A DNA stretch of 64,000 bases from Chlorobium phaeovibrioides (lineage in GTDB: Bacteria > Bacteroidota > Chlorobiia > Chlorobiales > Chlorobiaceae), in the NCBI RefSeq assembly GCF_003968655.1, contig NZ_RXYK01000005.1, positions 97,559-161,558 on the forward strand, given 5' to 3'. Below are positions 50,232 to 59,643 of the stretch, piece by piece (within the stretch, counting starts at the first letter, position 1; each line of letters opens with the position of its first letter). The notes under the pieces are model-generated. The model saw nothing but the letters and a program-made list of their open reading frames with translations, searched no databases and was not told the origin of the DNA. A program made the translations under genes and the position numbers.

Positions 50232-50707
50232 AAAAAAGCAGCGGAGAAAAGAAGAATACGGACGGCAAGATTGGCAAAAAGCCCGGCAAGAAGATCATCC
50301 ATCATGATTCCCCATCCACCCGGCAGCCGCTGGACAAGGTCTACGGGACCGGGCTTGAGAATATCGAACAGACGGAAAAAAATAAAAGCAAGCAGGACGG
50401 GCAGAAGCCCTGAGGGAAGAGCAAGAAGCGCCAGCCACTGACCGGCAACCTCGTCCACAGTCACCTCGGACGGATCCTCTCCGGCAGCATCCTCCATAAT
50501 GCCTCCCGACCACACGCCAATCACCGTTGCAAAAAGCACTCCGGCGGCAAGCACTGCCGGCTGTTGAAAAATCGGAAAAAAAAGATAGGGCAGAAGAGCG
50601 ACGGCACTGGCAGCCGTACCGGGTGCCACAGGGAAATACCCTATCCAGAAAACGGTAGACAGCGCCCTGGCAACCTGGAACCTCAGCCCTTCAGAAGCGG
50701 CGCTCAT
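50210..50707 (-). CDS. pgpA: Phosphatidylglycerophosphatase A
   Basis: 165 residues with three or four membrane helices. Conserved segments are GYFPVAPGTAASAVALLPYL, EDPSEVTVDEVAGQWLALL (metal-binding acidic motif) and FFRLFDILKPGPVDLVQRLPGGWGIMMDDLLAG. It dephosphorylates phosphatidylglycerol phosphate, the product of PgsA encoded directly upstream with a 4-bp overlap. Its 3' end overlaps dxs tail to tail. Confidence 0.94.
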   Translation of the reverse strand: MSAASEGLRFQVARALSTVFWIGYFPVAPGTAASAVALLPYLFFPIFQQPAVLAAGVLFATVIGVWSGGIMEDAAGEDPSEVTVDEVAGQWLALLALPSGLLPVLLAFIFFRLFDILKPGPVDLVQRLPGGWGIMMDDLLAGLFANLAVRILLFSAAFFQLSLPV

Positions 50708-51300
50708 GCATCCCCTTCATGGTTTCCGGTAATGACCTCCCAGTTGTCCATCAGGTAGGAAACTCCCGTCGCCACCGTCACCACAGTGACAGTAAGCATA
50801 ATCCAGTCAAGCGCGGAAGAGAAGAGAAAGTCGCCGATCAGTTCGGCCGAACGATTGCCAAAAAGCTCTGACTTCTGAAGGAATATCAGCACCATCACCA
50901 GATAGGCAAACACATTCTGGAGGAGGGTTTTGTACTTTGCCTGCACGCTTGTCACCACCGGCTGGTTTCTGAACTCGGCCCAGCTCCTGAGCACTGTCAC
51001 CACCACATCACGCACAACTACAAGAACCACCATCCAGAGAGAAAGATAGCCCATCCAGACATAGACCAGAAAAGCGGCGGTAATCAGAAGCTTGTCGGCA
51101 AGAGGATCAAGAAAGGCACCGAGACGGCTCTCCTCGTTGAACCTTCTGGCATGCCATCCGTCATAAAGATCCGTGAGTGATGCCACGGTAAAAACAATGA
51201 CCCCGGCAAGCTTGAACGACGGATCCTCATGCAGGAGGAGCAGCACAAACACCGGCACCAGCAGAATCCGCAGGGCGGTAAGCTGGTTCGGTATGGTCAT
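50704..51300 (-). CDS. pgsA: CDP-diacylglycerol-glycerol-3-phosphate phosphatidyltransferase
   Basis: 198 residues and about five membrane helices. The CDP-alcohol phosphotransferase motif DG-x2-AR-x8-G-x3-D-x3-D is seen in DLYDGWHARRFNEESRLGAF followed by LDPLADK. It forms phosphatidylglycerol phosphate; pgpA next to it completes PG synthesis. PG is a major lipid of photosynthetic membranes. The ATG at 51300 (MTIPNQLTALRILLVPVFVL) is the family start; the longer frame to 51381 is not. Confidence 0.94.
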   Translation of the reverse strand: MTIPNQLTALRILLVPVFVLLLLHEDPSFKLAGVIVFTVASLTDLYDGWHARRFNEESRLGAFLDPLADKLLITAAFLVYVWMGYLSLWMVVLVVVRDVVVTVLRSWAEFRNQPVVTSVQAKYKTLLQNVFAYLVMVLIFLQKSELFGNRSAELIGDFLFSSALDWIMLTVTVVTVATGVSYLMDNWEVITGNHEGDA

Positions 51301-51413
51301 ATATCGTTCAGAAGCGGGTTTCAAGGATAGTAGGGTTGAACGGTGACAATGAATTTCGGGGTCAAGATACCAAAAATTCAATTCATATCTGTCTGCCTGC
51401 GCCTATACTTCCC

Positions 51414-53777
51414 TCACAGGGTAAGAATGGTGACCCCGTCGTACCCCTCACCCCATGCACCGACACGAAACGACTTGACAGCGGCATGGCGTTTGAGAAG
51501 CTCATGAGTCCGGCGGCGGAGCACTCCGGTTCCGGTGCCATGAATGATGGTTGCAGAGTGCATTCGGCTGCGGTGCATGGCGTCAATGAAGCGTTCAACC
51601 CTGGGCACCGCCTCATCGCCGCTGAGGCCGCGGATATCGAGTGTTGTCGATTCCACTGGTGCCGGGGCAGCGCTCCACCCTTTCGGGTGAGATGCGGCTT
51701 TGTCGGCTTTCCGGGTCTGCCGCCTTGAAGTTTTTTCAAGGTTTTTCAGCAAAACAGTCACACGGAAGTTCCCGCAGAGCACTACGGCACTTTCGCCCTT
51801 AAGCTTTTCCACCTCACCGGTTGCCGACGAATCCAGAATCCTGACCAGATCCCCTTCACGGATGCTCAGGTCGGGGGGATGTGCGGTTTCCTCATGAAGG
51901 ATGGCTGTTCTTTTTTCAGCTTCCGCGGCTCTGGCAGAAAGTTTTCTGCGGGCCTCCTGCAGAATGCGCGGGTCCCGGGGCGCATCACGCACATCCTGAA
52001 GGATATCGCGGATTTCGCGCCGGGCACCTTCCACTTCGCGCTGTATCTCTTTTGATGCCTTGAGTTTCTGCTCCCGCCGCTGCTTTGCCAACGAAGCTTC
52101 AGAGTCGGCAGCCGACTGCTCACGAAGTGCCAGACGCGCTTCAGCCGATTCAAGTTCACACCCGCGGAGCCGGTTTTCAGAGAGTTTCCGGTGAAGATCC
52201 GCAAGCAGTCCCTCAAGCGCCCGATGCTCTTCATGCATGAACGAGCGGGCCTCATCAAGCATTGTCTGCGGAAACCCCAGACGCTGCATCATGGCAAAGG
52301 CAAAACTGCTTCCCGGCACCCCCTTGATAAACCGGAAGGTCGGCAAGAGAGCGGTGCGGTCAAATTCCATGGCTCCATTCACCACCCCCTCGCGCTCATG
52401 GGCATAGGCTTTCAGCTCACCGATGTGGGTGGTCACAATGGCCTTGCTCCCCCGCCGCATCAGCTCCTCAACGACACTCCGCGCAATAGCGCCCCCCTCC
52501 TCAACATCTGTTCCCGAACAGAGTTCGTCAATGAGCACAAGGGAGTTCTTTCCTGCACCATCAAGAATGCGGCGCACCTGGCGAAGATGGGAGCTGAAAG
52601 TGGACAGATCGTTCTCAATGGACTGTTCATCACCTATTTCAATCCCGATTTCCGAAAAGAAAGGAAAAACGGAACTTTCGCTGCATGGAAGCAGATAACC
52701 GTGGCGCAACATGAGGGCGAGCAGACCGATGGTTTTCATGGCCACCGACTTTCCGCCGGCGTTGGGGCCCGAGATGATCAGAACCGGTTCACAGGATGAA
52801 AGCTCAAGGTCAAGCGGAAAAACTTCACGGTCGCGATGGGAAATAAGCAGCCAGGGGTGAAACCCCCGGATGAGACGAAGCTCCCCGGAGCTGCTTATCG
52901 CCGGAAGCACGGAGGCTGTTTCAAGAGCAAAACGGGCGCGCCCCACAAGAGAATCAAAAAATGCAAGCAGCTCGCAGGTATAGGAAAGGTTCCCGAGATC
53001 GGGACGGAGACGATCGGTCATCTCCCTGAGTATCCGGTCGATTTCCCGCCTCTCATGAATTTCTCCCTCCTGGATTCGGTTGGCTATTTCAAGGGTTTCA
53101 GCAGGTTCAACAAACACCGTCTGTCCACTGCCCGACCAGTCCTGCACAAACCCCGGAATCCTTTGTCGATATTCCACCTTCATGGGAAGACAGAGGCGGG
53201 AATTCTTGATGGCAACGCTCTCTTCCATCAACCAGCCGCTTCTTCTGCAATGGTCAAGAATCTTCTCCATACGGCGCAGAAGAAGCTGCCTGTCATCACC
53301 AAGAGCGTGCCGGATTTGTTTCAATTCATGGCTTGCCGAACTCCTGACCTTGCAGTCTTCGTCAATAATTGCCCTGATGGCTGAGCGTATGAATGTATCA
53401 AGCCAGAGCTTTTCGCCAAGTGAATCCAGACGCGGCCATGACTCCCGATTTGCAGCCAGAAACCGCCGCAGTGCGGCTGAAGCCTGAAGCAGATCGCTGA
53501 TATCGTGAAGCTCTTCGGGCTCAAGCCTGTTGCCCTCCATTCCAATTTTCACAAGAAGCGGCCGTGTATCAGGAAGAGTGGAGAACGGGAGAGAAGAGCC
53601 TTCCTGAAGCAGTGATTTCAACTCAAGCACCCGCTCAAGCTCTACAAGCAGCTCCTCCCGTCCCAAGCATGGGGCAAGCCCCTGAAGTGCGTCCTGTCCG
53701 GGCGCTGACATGCAGAGTCCTGCGGCATAAGCCGAAACCCTGTCAAATTCAAGTTTTTTATGGTTGCTGCTGTCCAT
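51414..53777 (-). CDS. mutS2: Endonuclease MutS2
   Basis: 787 residues. The MutS-type ATPase has Walker A SGPNAGGKSVAMKT (about residue 330), LVLIDELCSGTDVEEGGAIA (Walker B) and IVTTHIGELKAYA. There is no mismatch-recognition domain; a long coiled-coil (about 500-640) and a C-terminal Smr nuclease domain (LDIRGLSGDEAVPRVERFID, then IIHGTGTGVLR) follow, which defines MutS2. The family limits recombination and also rescues collided ribosomes. 102 bp separate it from pdxJ, which runs the other way. Confidence 0.95.
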   Translation of the reverse strand: MDSSNHKKLEFDRVSAYAAGLCMSAPGQDALQGLAPCLGREELLVELERVLELKSLLQEGSSLPFSTLPDTRPLLVKIGMEGNRLEPEELHDISDLLQASAALRRFLAANRESWPRLDSLGEKLWLDTFIRSAIRAIIDEDCKVRSSASHELKQIRHALGDDRQLLLRRMEKILDHCRRSGWLMEESVAIKNSRLCLPMKVEYRQRIPGFVQDWSGSGQTVFVEPAETLEIANRIQEGEIHERREIDRILREMTDRLRPDLGNLSYTCELLAFFDSLVGRARFALETASVLPAISSSGELRLIRGFHPWLLISHRDREVFPLDLELSSCEPVLIISGPNAGGKSVAMKTIGLLALMLRHGYLLPCSESSVFPFFSEIGIEIGDEQSIENDLSTFSSHLRQVRRILDGAGKNSLVLIDELCSGTDVEEGGAIARSVVEELMRRGSKAIVTTHIGELKAYAHEREGVVNGAMEFDRTALLPTFRFIKGVPGSSFAFAMMQRLGFPQTMLDEARSFMHEEHRALEGLLADLHRKLSENRLRGCELESAEARLALREQSAADSEASLAKQRREQKLKASKEIQREVEGARREIRDILQDVRDAPRDPRILQEARRKLSARAAEAEKRTAILHEETAHPPDLSIREGDLVRILDSSATGEVEKLKGESAVVLCGNFRVTVLLKNLEKTSRRQTRKADKAASHPKGWSAAPAPVESTTLDIRGLSGDEAVPRVERFIDAMHRSRMHSATIIHGTGTGVLRRRTHELLKRHAAVKSFRVGAWGEGYDGVTILTL

Positions 53778-53878
53778 AGAATCCTCAACCGGAATTTTCT
53801 GCTTTACCTGTTTTTTTCTTTACTTTCGCATAAGTGAAATCCAGTCTGCCTCCTTGAACCGTTCTATCCTTGAATCCC

Positions 53879-54586
53879 ATGCGCCTTGCCGTCAATATAG
53901 ACCACATAGCCACGCTGCGCAATGCCCGCAATGAACACAACCCCGATCCGGTTGCAGCCGCGCTTCTCGCCGAAAAAAGCGGAGCCATTGGCATTGTCTG
54001 CCACCTTCGTGAAGACCGCCGCCACATACGCGATCATGACCTTGCCGCACTGAGAAAAGCGGTAACAACAAAGCTTGACCTTGAAATGGCCATGACGGAC
54101 GAAATGGGAGCGATTGCGGTTGCCACCATGCCGGAACTGATTACGCTGGTGCCTGAGAAGCGCGAAGAGCTCACAACGGAAGGCGGGTTCGCCATTGAAC
54201 GGCACTTCAACCGCCTCGTTGACTTTCTGGAGCCAATCAAAGGAGCCGGAATTGAAATCAGCCTTTTCATTGAAGCAGAACAACGGGCCATTGATCTTGC
54301 TGAAAAAGCGGGCGCCGATCTGGTTGAGCTCCACACAGGGGCATACGCCTTGAAAACAGGCGAAGAACAGGCGATTGAACTCAAAAAAATCCGTCAGGCT
54401 GCCGTATACGCCAAAAGCCTCGGCCTCAGGGTTGTTGCCGGACACGGACTCAATTATGAGAACATCGCCCCCTTCCGCGATATTGAAGAGATTGAAGAGG
54501 TCAGCATAGGCCACGCCCTCATTGCACGCGCCGCTTTTGTCGGCATTCCAGCTGCCGTCCGGGAAATGCTTGACATCATCAACTGA
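53879..54586 (+). CDS. pdxJ: Pyridoxine 5'-phosphate synthase
   Basis: 235 residues, a TIM barrel. It condenses DXP with 3-amino-2-oxopropyl phosphate to give pyridoxine phosphate. Motifs are [14 protein letters not shown] (residues 5-18), [31 protein letters not shown] and [11 protein letters not shown]. It uses the DXP made by Dxs (48324-50231). The ATG at 53879 is preferred over the TTG three codons earlier. rdgB starts 1 bp after its stop. Confidence 0.96.
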   Translation: MRLAVNIDHIATLRNARNEHNPDPVAAALLAEKSGAIGIVCHLREDRRHIRDHDLAALRKAVTTKLDLEMAMTDEMGAIAVATMPELITLVPEKREELTTEGGFAIERHFNRLVDFLEPIKGAGIEISLFIEAEQRAIDLAEKAGADLVELHTGAYALKTGEEQAIELKKIRQAAVYAKSLGLRVVAGHGLNYENIAPFRDIEEIEEVSIGHALIARAAFVGIPAAVREMLDIIN

Positions 54587-54587
54587 C

Positions 54588-55250
54588 ATGACACCCATAT
54601 CCAGGGCGCCCCTCACCATCATCCTTGCCACCGCCAATCCCGACAAGGTCCGCGAACTCCGACCTCTTCTCGAGGGTATCGACCCCTGCTTCAGCGTCAT
54701 CTCTCTTGCTGAAGCAGGCATAGCTGTCGACATAGAGGAGACAGAAACAACTCTTGAAGGCAATGCCATGCTGAAGGCGAATGCAATTTTCAACCTGCTC
54801 AATGGCCGCTTTCCCGCCATGATTGCTTTTGCAGACGACACCGGCCTTGAAGTCAATGCACTTGGCGGGGCTCCAGGAGTTTACTCTGCCCGTTATGCCC
54901 CCGTTGCTAATGGAGAAAAACCCACCTATCGGGACAATGTCACCCACCTGCTCAACGAAATGGAAGGAGAAAAAGACCGAAGTGCCCGGTTCCGGACGGT
55001 TATTGCGCTTAAAGGCATCGTTGAAGGAAAGAATGGCACAACAGGCATTGAAGAAACGATTGAAGGGCTGGTTGAGGGAACACTCACCACTGAAGCCGAC
55101 GGCAGTGGCGGATTCGGATATGATCCGATATTCATGGTTACCGCTGCCGGAAAAACCTATGGAAGAATGAGCGGGACGGAAAAAAACAGCCTCAGCCATC
55201 GTGCGCTCGCCACAAAAAAAGCCATTGCATTCCTTCACACAATACTCTGA
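54588..55250 (+). CDS. rdgB: XTP/dITP diphosphatase (RdgB/HAM1)
   Basis: 220 residues. It hydrolyses non-canonical purine nucleoside triphosphates (ITP, XTP). Motifs are ILATANPDKVRELRPLL (about residues 11-27), FADDTGLEVNALGGAPGVYSARYA, the GFGYDPIF turn and SHRALATKKA near the C-terminus. An insert (residues about 150-165, KGIVEGKNGTTGIEE) is slightly longer than in E. coli. It follows pdxJ and precedes uppP at 15 bp. Confidence 0.95.
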   Translation: MTPISRAPLTIILATANPDKVRELRPLLEGIDPCFSVISLAEAGIAVDIEETETTLEGNAMLKANAIFNLLNGRFPAMIAFADDTGLEVNALGGAPGVYSARYAPVANGEKPTYRDNVTHLLNEMEGEKDRSARFRTVIALKGIVEGKNGTTGIEETIEGLVEGTLTTEADGSGGFGYDPIFMVTAAGKTYGRMSGTEKNSLSHRALATKKAIAFLHTIL

Positions 55251-55265
55251 CCCGCACCACAGACC

Positions 55266-56114
55266 ATGACACTTTTTGAAGCCATCATGCTCGGCATTGT
55301 GCAGGGGTTGACGGAATTTCTCCCCATCAGCAGCACCGCACACCTGAAAATCGTCCCGGCCCTTCTCGGATGGAGCGACCCTGGAGCCGCATTCACAGCA
55401 ATCATCCAGATTGGAACCCTTGCCGCAGTCCTGATGTATTTCTGGCGGGACATCATCACCATAGTCTCCGCTGTCATGAAAGGCATCCTCAAAGGCAAGC
55501 CACTGGAAAGCAATGAAGCCAGAATGGGGTGGATGATTGCTGCCGGCACCATTCCGATTGTGGTGTTCGGGCTGCTCTTCAAAGATCAGATAGAGACCAC
55601 GCTCCGCTCGCTCTACTGGATAAGCGGCGCCCTCATAGGCCTCGCCCTTCTTCTCTCCCTTGCTGAATGGAACATCAAAAAGCACCTCAGTGGCGGCCGG
55701 CCGCTGAAAACCATGGAACAGATCGGATGGAAAGAGGCTCTCCTTATCGGCCTCGCCCAGAGCATCGCCCTCATCCCCGGCTCATCCCGTTCCGGGGTCA
55801 CCATCACCGGAGGGCTCTTTTTGAACCTTTCAAGAGAAACAGCGGCCCGGTTCTCATTTCTGCTCTCCCTGCCTGCCGTCTTTGCTGCAGGAATTTTCCA
55901 GCTCTACAAAACCTGGGACATCATCACAGCCTCACCCGGCAACATCATGAACCTTGCCGCAGCCACCTTCACATCTGCAGTGGTAGGCTACCTTTCCATC
56001 GCATTCCTGCTCAGCTATCTCAAGAAACACACAACCACAATCTTCATCATCTACCGCCTCCTTGCCGGAATCCTGCTCCTTCTTTTGCTCTCCACCGGCA
56101 CGCTGCTGCCATGA
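55266..56114 (+). CDS. uppP: Undecaprenyl-diphosphatase UppP/BacA
   Basis: 282 residues and about eight membrane helices. The two catalytic regions are QGLTEFLPISSTAHLKI (residues 14-30, with the conserved Glu and Ser) and SIALIPGSSRSGVTITGGLF (about 170-190, with the catalytic Arg). It regenerates undecaprenyl phosphate for cell wall and surface-sugar synthesis, and possibly serves the pathway at 28.9-32.8 kb. Confidence 0.96.
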   Translation: MTLFEAIMLGIVQGLTEFLPISSTAHLKIVPALLGWSDPGAAFTAIIQIGTLAAVLMYFWRDIITIVSAVMKGILKGKPLESNEARMGWMIAAGTIPIVVFGLLFKDQIETTLRSLYWISGALIGLALLLSLAEWNIKKHLSGGRPLKTMEQIGWKEALLIGLAQSIALIPGSSRSGVTITGGLFLNLSRETAARFSFLLSLPAVFAAGIFQLYKTWDIITASPGNIMNLAAATFTSAVVGYLSIAFLLSYLKKHTTTIFIIYRLLAGILLLLLLSTGTLLP

Positions 56115-56235
56115 AACACCATAGCCCCCTCTCCGAATTGATTGCGTCCTGCGACATGCAACTTTTTACTGATCAGTATGGGTTTTTTTCTTATATATAA
56201 AGAACTTGAAATAACCTTTTAATCACCAAGCAGCC

Positions 56236-57096
56236 ATGCCATCAAGCCTTTCAGGCACAGGGCATAATGGCTTTGAAAAAGCAGATTTACATATACACAC
56301 CAAATGTTCTGACGGACTCTTTTCACCTGAAGAGATTGTTGAAAAAGCTGCAGCCGCAGGGTTGAAGGCAATCAGCATAACAGACCATGATTCCGTTGCC
56401 GGTATTGACAAAGCAAAGCCATCTGCCATAGAAAAAGGCATCGAGCTTATTACCGGTGCAGAAATGAGTTCGGCCTACAAGGGCTATGACATCCATGTCC
56501 TTGGGTATTTTTTTGATTATGAGCAGTCTGCCCTCAAGCAGTATCTCGACCACTGCCGTCTCCAGCGAACCGAAAGGGCTGAGCGGATGGTCGGAAAGCT
56601 GGCCAAGATGGGCGTCAAAATCGGAATTGAGCAGATCATACTCAAAGCGCAGAATGGAAGTGTAGGACGGCCTCACATTGCAGCAGTGCTGCAGGATGGA
56701 GGATATGTAAAAAGCTTCAGCGAAGCCTTCAGCCGTTATCTGGGCGCGCACAGCCCGGCATATGTCAAAAGCATCGAGACCCATCCGGCAGAGGTCATCA
56801 AGCTCATCAATGAGGCTTCGGGGCTGTCGTTTCTTGCCCACCCTGCCCAGAGTGTATCGGATGAAATTCTCAAGCAGCTGATCACCTTCGGTCTTGACGG
56901 GATTGAAATCATCCATCCCTCTCACGACAGCTACAAGCAGAACTACTATCGTGAAATAGCCAATGAGTATTTCCTGCTCTTTTCCGGAGGCTCCGACTTT
57001 CATGGCCTCAAAGACCGTGAGGATGAGATATTCGGAAAACTCACCATCCCCATGGACTGGGTAACAAAAATGAAAAGCCGGCTGGTCAAGGCCTGA
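56236..57096 (+). CDS. PHP-domain phosphoesterase (YciV/RnaAM-like)
   Basis: 286 residues. PHP motifs are KADLHIHTKCSDGLFSPEEI (HxH pair), ISITDHDSVAGI, LSFLAHPAQ and GGSDFHG. The closest characterised relatives cleave 3',5'-nucleoside bisphosphates or act as 5'-3' RNases on short RNA; the exact activity is inferred. About 120 bp upstream with no terminator. It is followed after 112 bp by the Mla-type operon. Confidence 0.88.
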   Translation: MPSSLSGTGHNGFEKADLHIHTKCSDGLFSPEEIVEKAAAAGLKAISITDHDSVAGIDKAKPSAIEKGIELITGAEMSSAYKGYDIHVLGYFFDYEQSALKQYLDHCRLQRTERAERMVGKLAKMGVKIGIEQIILKAQNGSVGRPHIAAVLQDGGYVKSFSEAFSRYLGAHSPAYVKSIETHPAEVIKLINEASGLSFLAHPAQSVSDEILKQLITFGLDGIEIIHPSHDSYKQNYYREIANEYFLLFSGGSDFHGLKDREDEIFGKLTIPMDWVTKMKSRLVKA

Positions 57097-57208
57097 GCAT
57101 TGAGCAGCCAGCACTCATGATTGGTGAATTGATGAACATTTGCTATACTCACGACTCTCGTTTCAAGCCGCACTGCAGAGGCAGTGCGCACCCCAACACA
57201 CACTGCAC

Positions 57209-58003
57209 ATGCCGGTAACTCTCATACGGAACATCGAAAAAGACCTTGTCTACAGGCTCAAGGACTTTTTCCTCACCATGCAGGATTTTTTCCTCTTTGG
57301 AGTGCGCTCATTCCTTACCATTCCCAAAATCAGACGATACTGGAGAGACTTTCTCGACCAGGCAAAAATATGCGGGGCCGACTCCATTCCAATCGTGCTG
57401 GTCAGCGCAATCTCCATCGGATCGCTCCTGGCCATTGAAGTAGGCAACCTGCTTGAGGATTTTGGCGCCAAAACCATGCTTGGCCGCTCAACCTCCATCT
57501 CCGTCATCCGTGAACTCGGCCCCCTGCTTATGGGTCTGATGCTTTCAGCCCGCTTCGGCTCACGGAACGGAGCAGAGCTCGGAGCCATGAAAATATCAGA
57601 ACAGATTGATGCCCTCAGAGCGTTCGGAACGGACCCCATAGCAAAACTGGTCATGCCGCGCCTCGTCGCCGCGCTCATCATGTTCCTGCCGCTCACCGCC
57701 CTCTCCGACTTTGCCGGCCTCTACAGTGCAGCATACATGGCCGAACATTACCACCATCTCGACCCGGGAATCTTCTGGAACTCGGTCTACCCCCGCCTTG
57801 CACTGAAAGACTTTGTGGTAGGCTTTGCCAAGGCTCCGGTGTTTGCCGTCATCATCACCCTTGTCAGCAGTTTCAACGGCTTTTCGGCAAGCGGAGGCAC
57901 CGCGGGAGTGGGCCGCTCAACCATCAAGGGAATCGTCGTCTCCTCGGGGCTGGTTCTGATTGCCAACTTCTATGTTTCAAAGATCGTGCTGGAAAACATG
58001 TAA
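57209..58003 (+). CDS. MlaE-family ABC transporter permease
   Basis: 264 residues and about five membrane helices. MlaE signatures are QAKICGADSIPIVLVSAISIGSLLAIE, VIRELGPLLMGLMLSARFGSRNGAELGAMKISEQIDAL and AFGTDPIAKLVMPR. It forms the membrane part of a phospholipid transporter at the inner membrane. The frame is open to 57140, but 57209 (MPVTLIRNIEKDLVYRL) starts the recognisable protein. 4 bp separate it from the ATPase gene. Confidence 0.92.
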   Translation: MPVTLIRNIEKDLVYRLKDFFLTMQDFFLFGVRSFLTIPKIRRYWRDFLDQAKICGADSIPIVLVSAISIGSLLAIEVGNLLEDFGAKTMLGRSTSISVIRELGPLLMGLMLSARFGSRNGAELGAMKISEQIDALRAFGTDPIAKLVMPRLVAALIMFLPLTALSDFAGLYSAAYMAEHYHHLDPGIFWNSVYPRLALKDFVVGFAKAPVFAVIITLVSSFNGFSASGGTAGVGRSTIKGIVVSSGLVLIANFYVSKIVLENM

Positions 58004-58007
58004 CTGA

Positions 58008-58742
58008 ATGATTGAATTACGCAATGTCAGCCTGAAATATGGCGAGAAAGAGATACTGCACAGCGTCTCGCTCACCATTGAGGACAACACAATCAAGGCC
58101 ATTCTCGGCCCAAGCGGCGTAGGGAAAAGCACCATCCTGAAGCTGATGCTTGGTCTCATGCGTCCCACATCGGGCCAGGTGTTTGTTGACGGTGTTGAAA
58201 TTTCCAGCCTGTCGGAGGCAGAACTCTTCCCGATACGCCGGAAAATGGGCATGGTCTTTCAGGGCAACGCACTGTTCGACTCCATGACAATCAGCCAGAA
58301 CCTCGGGTTCTTTCTGCGTGAAAACCTCAATCTACCTGAAGAAGAGATACTGCGCCGGGTTCAGGAACAGATCCGCTTCGCCGGCCTTGAGGGATATGAA
58401 GAGCAGCTTCCGGAAAGCCTCAGCGGCGGTATGCGCAAACGGGTTGCAATCGGACGGGCCCTGATTTTCAAGCCGCACATGATTCTCTTTGACGAGCCGA
58501 CTGCGGGACTTGACCCCGTCAGCTCGAAAAAAATTCTTTCCCTGATCAGCTCATTGCGTCAACACAACAACCTGGGAGCCGTCATCGTCACCCATATCAT
58601 TGACGATGTCTTCAATGTTGCCGACTGTGCCGCAGTGCTGTATAAAGGGGAAATCATTTTTGACGATGCCGCCCCGAAACTTCATGAATCGGAACATCCG
58701 TTCATCCGATCCATCCTCTCCGACAAAATTCTCGAATTGTAA
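58008..58742 (+). CDS. MlaF-family ABC transporter ATP-binding protein
   Basis: 244 residues. Walker A LGPSGVGKSTIL (about residue 36), the Q-loop in GMVFQGNALFDSM, signature LSGGMRKRVAIGRAL, Walker B HMILFDEPTAGLDPVSS and the H-loop IVTHIIDDVFNVAD. The LSGGMRKR form is typical of Mla-type ATPases. It partners the MlaE permease directly upstream. Confidence 0.94.
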   Translation: MIELRNVSLKYGEKEILHSVSLTIEDNTIKAILGPSGVGKSTILKLMLGLMRPTSGQVFVDGVEISSLSEAELFPIRRKMGMVFQGNALFDSMTISQNLGFFLRENLNLPEEEILRRVQEQIRFAGLEGYEEQLPESLSGGMRKRVAIGRALIFKPHMILFDEPTAGLDPVSSKKILSLISSLRQHNNLGAVIVTHIIDDVFNVADCAAVLYKGEIIFDDAAPKLHESEHPFIRSILSDKILEL

Positions 58743-58764
58743 ACGACTAAAGAACGCCACAGGT

Positions 58765-59643
58765 ATGAGAAACCCCAACGCGCTGAAATGGAGCGATCTG
58801 AAAACCGGAATATTTTTCATTTTCGGCATAGGCTTTGCCGCCTATCTCGGGCTGGTCATAGGCAAAAACAGCAGCCTCTTCACCGGAGTCACCACAGTCA
58901 AGGTGCTTGCCGGCAACATGCATGGCCTGGCTGAAAACAACTTTGTCTCCGTATCAGGCAAAAAAGTAGGTACGGTATCCAAAATGGAATTTGTCGGAAG
59001 CCATGACTCACTCTATGTCGTAGCCGACCTCCGGCTTCGCAAGGAATTTGCGGGGCTGGTCACCAAAGACTCGAAAGCCACAATCAAATCTCTTGGCGTT
59101 CTGGGTGACAAATATGTTGACATCACCACAGGAAAAGGAGCTTCAGTTGTGGATGGCGACTTCATTGCCCTCAATACCGAAGACGGCATGGCAGGGCTGA
59201 CCAGCGGCGCCAAACAGGCAGTAGACCGCCTCAACACCCTCCTTGAACAACTCAACAGCGGGAAGGGAGTTGCCGGACGGCTTATTTCCGATGAAGCAAT
59301 GGGCGAAGAGCTTGCCGGCACCATCAAAAGCCTCAGCACGACAGCTGAAGAGCTTGCCGCAATGTCGAAAAAAGCCGCCCATGGAAACGGGCTGCTCGCA
59401 AAACTCATCAATGACAAAAAGCTTGCCGACAACACAGAAAACACAATTGCCCGCCTGAACCATGCCGCACTGCAGGCCGACTCAGTCATGATGCGCATCA
59501 ACAGCGGCGAAGGCACACTCGGACAGCTTCAGGAGAACCCTGCGCTCTACAACAACCTGACCAAATCGCTCGGAACACTCGACACCCTTCTTGCCGACTT
59601 GAAAAAGAACCCCGAACGCTATGTCCGCTTCACGCTTTTTTAA
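58765..59643 (+). CDS. MlaD-domain lipid-binding protein
   Basis: 292 residues. One N-terminal membrane helix (about 13-33), then the MCE/MlaD domain (VKVLAGNMHGLAENNFVSVSGKKVGTVSKME ... LGDKYVDITTG, about 42-130), then a long helical region to the end with repeated SGKGVAGRLISDE and GEGTLGQLQENP units. The substrate-binding member of the transporter, with its helix bundle extending into the periplasm. Starts 22 bp after the ATPase gene. It overlaps the next gene by 23 bp. Confidence 0.92.
   Translation: MRNPNALKWSDLKTGIFFIFGIGFAAYLGLVIGKNSSLFTGVTTVKVLAGNMHGLAENNFVSVSGKKVGTVSKMEFVGSHDSLYVVADLRLRKEFAGLVTKDSKATIKSLGVLGDKYVDITTGKGASVVDGDFIALNTEDGMAGLTSGAKQAVDRLNTLLEQLNSGKGVAGRLISDEAMGEELAGTIKSLSTTAEELAAMSKKAAHGNGLLAKLINDKKLADNTENTIARLNHAALQADSVMMRINSGEGTLGQLQENPALYNNLTKSLGTLDTLLADLKKNPERYVRFTLF

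Noticed and set aside
54579..55685. 368-codon minus-strand open frame
   Set aside because: Antisense to rdgB and the first half of uppP, both intact; composition (Cys/His/Gly-rich, no domain) is that of a shadow frame.
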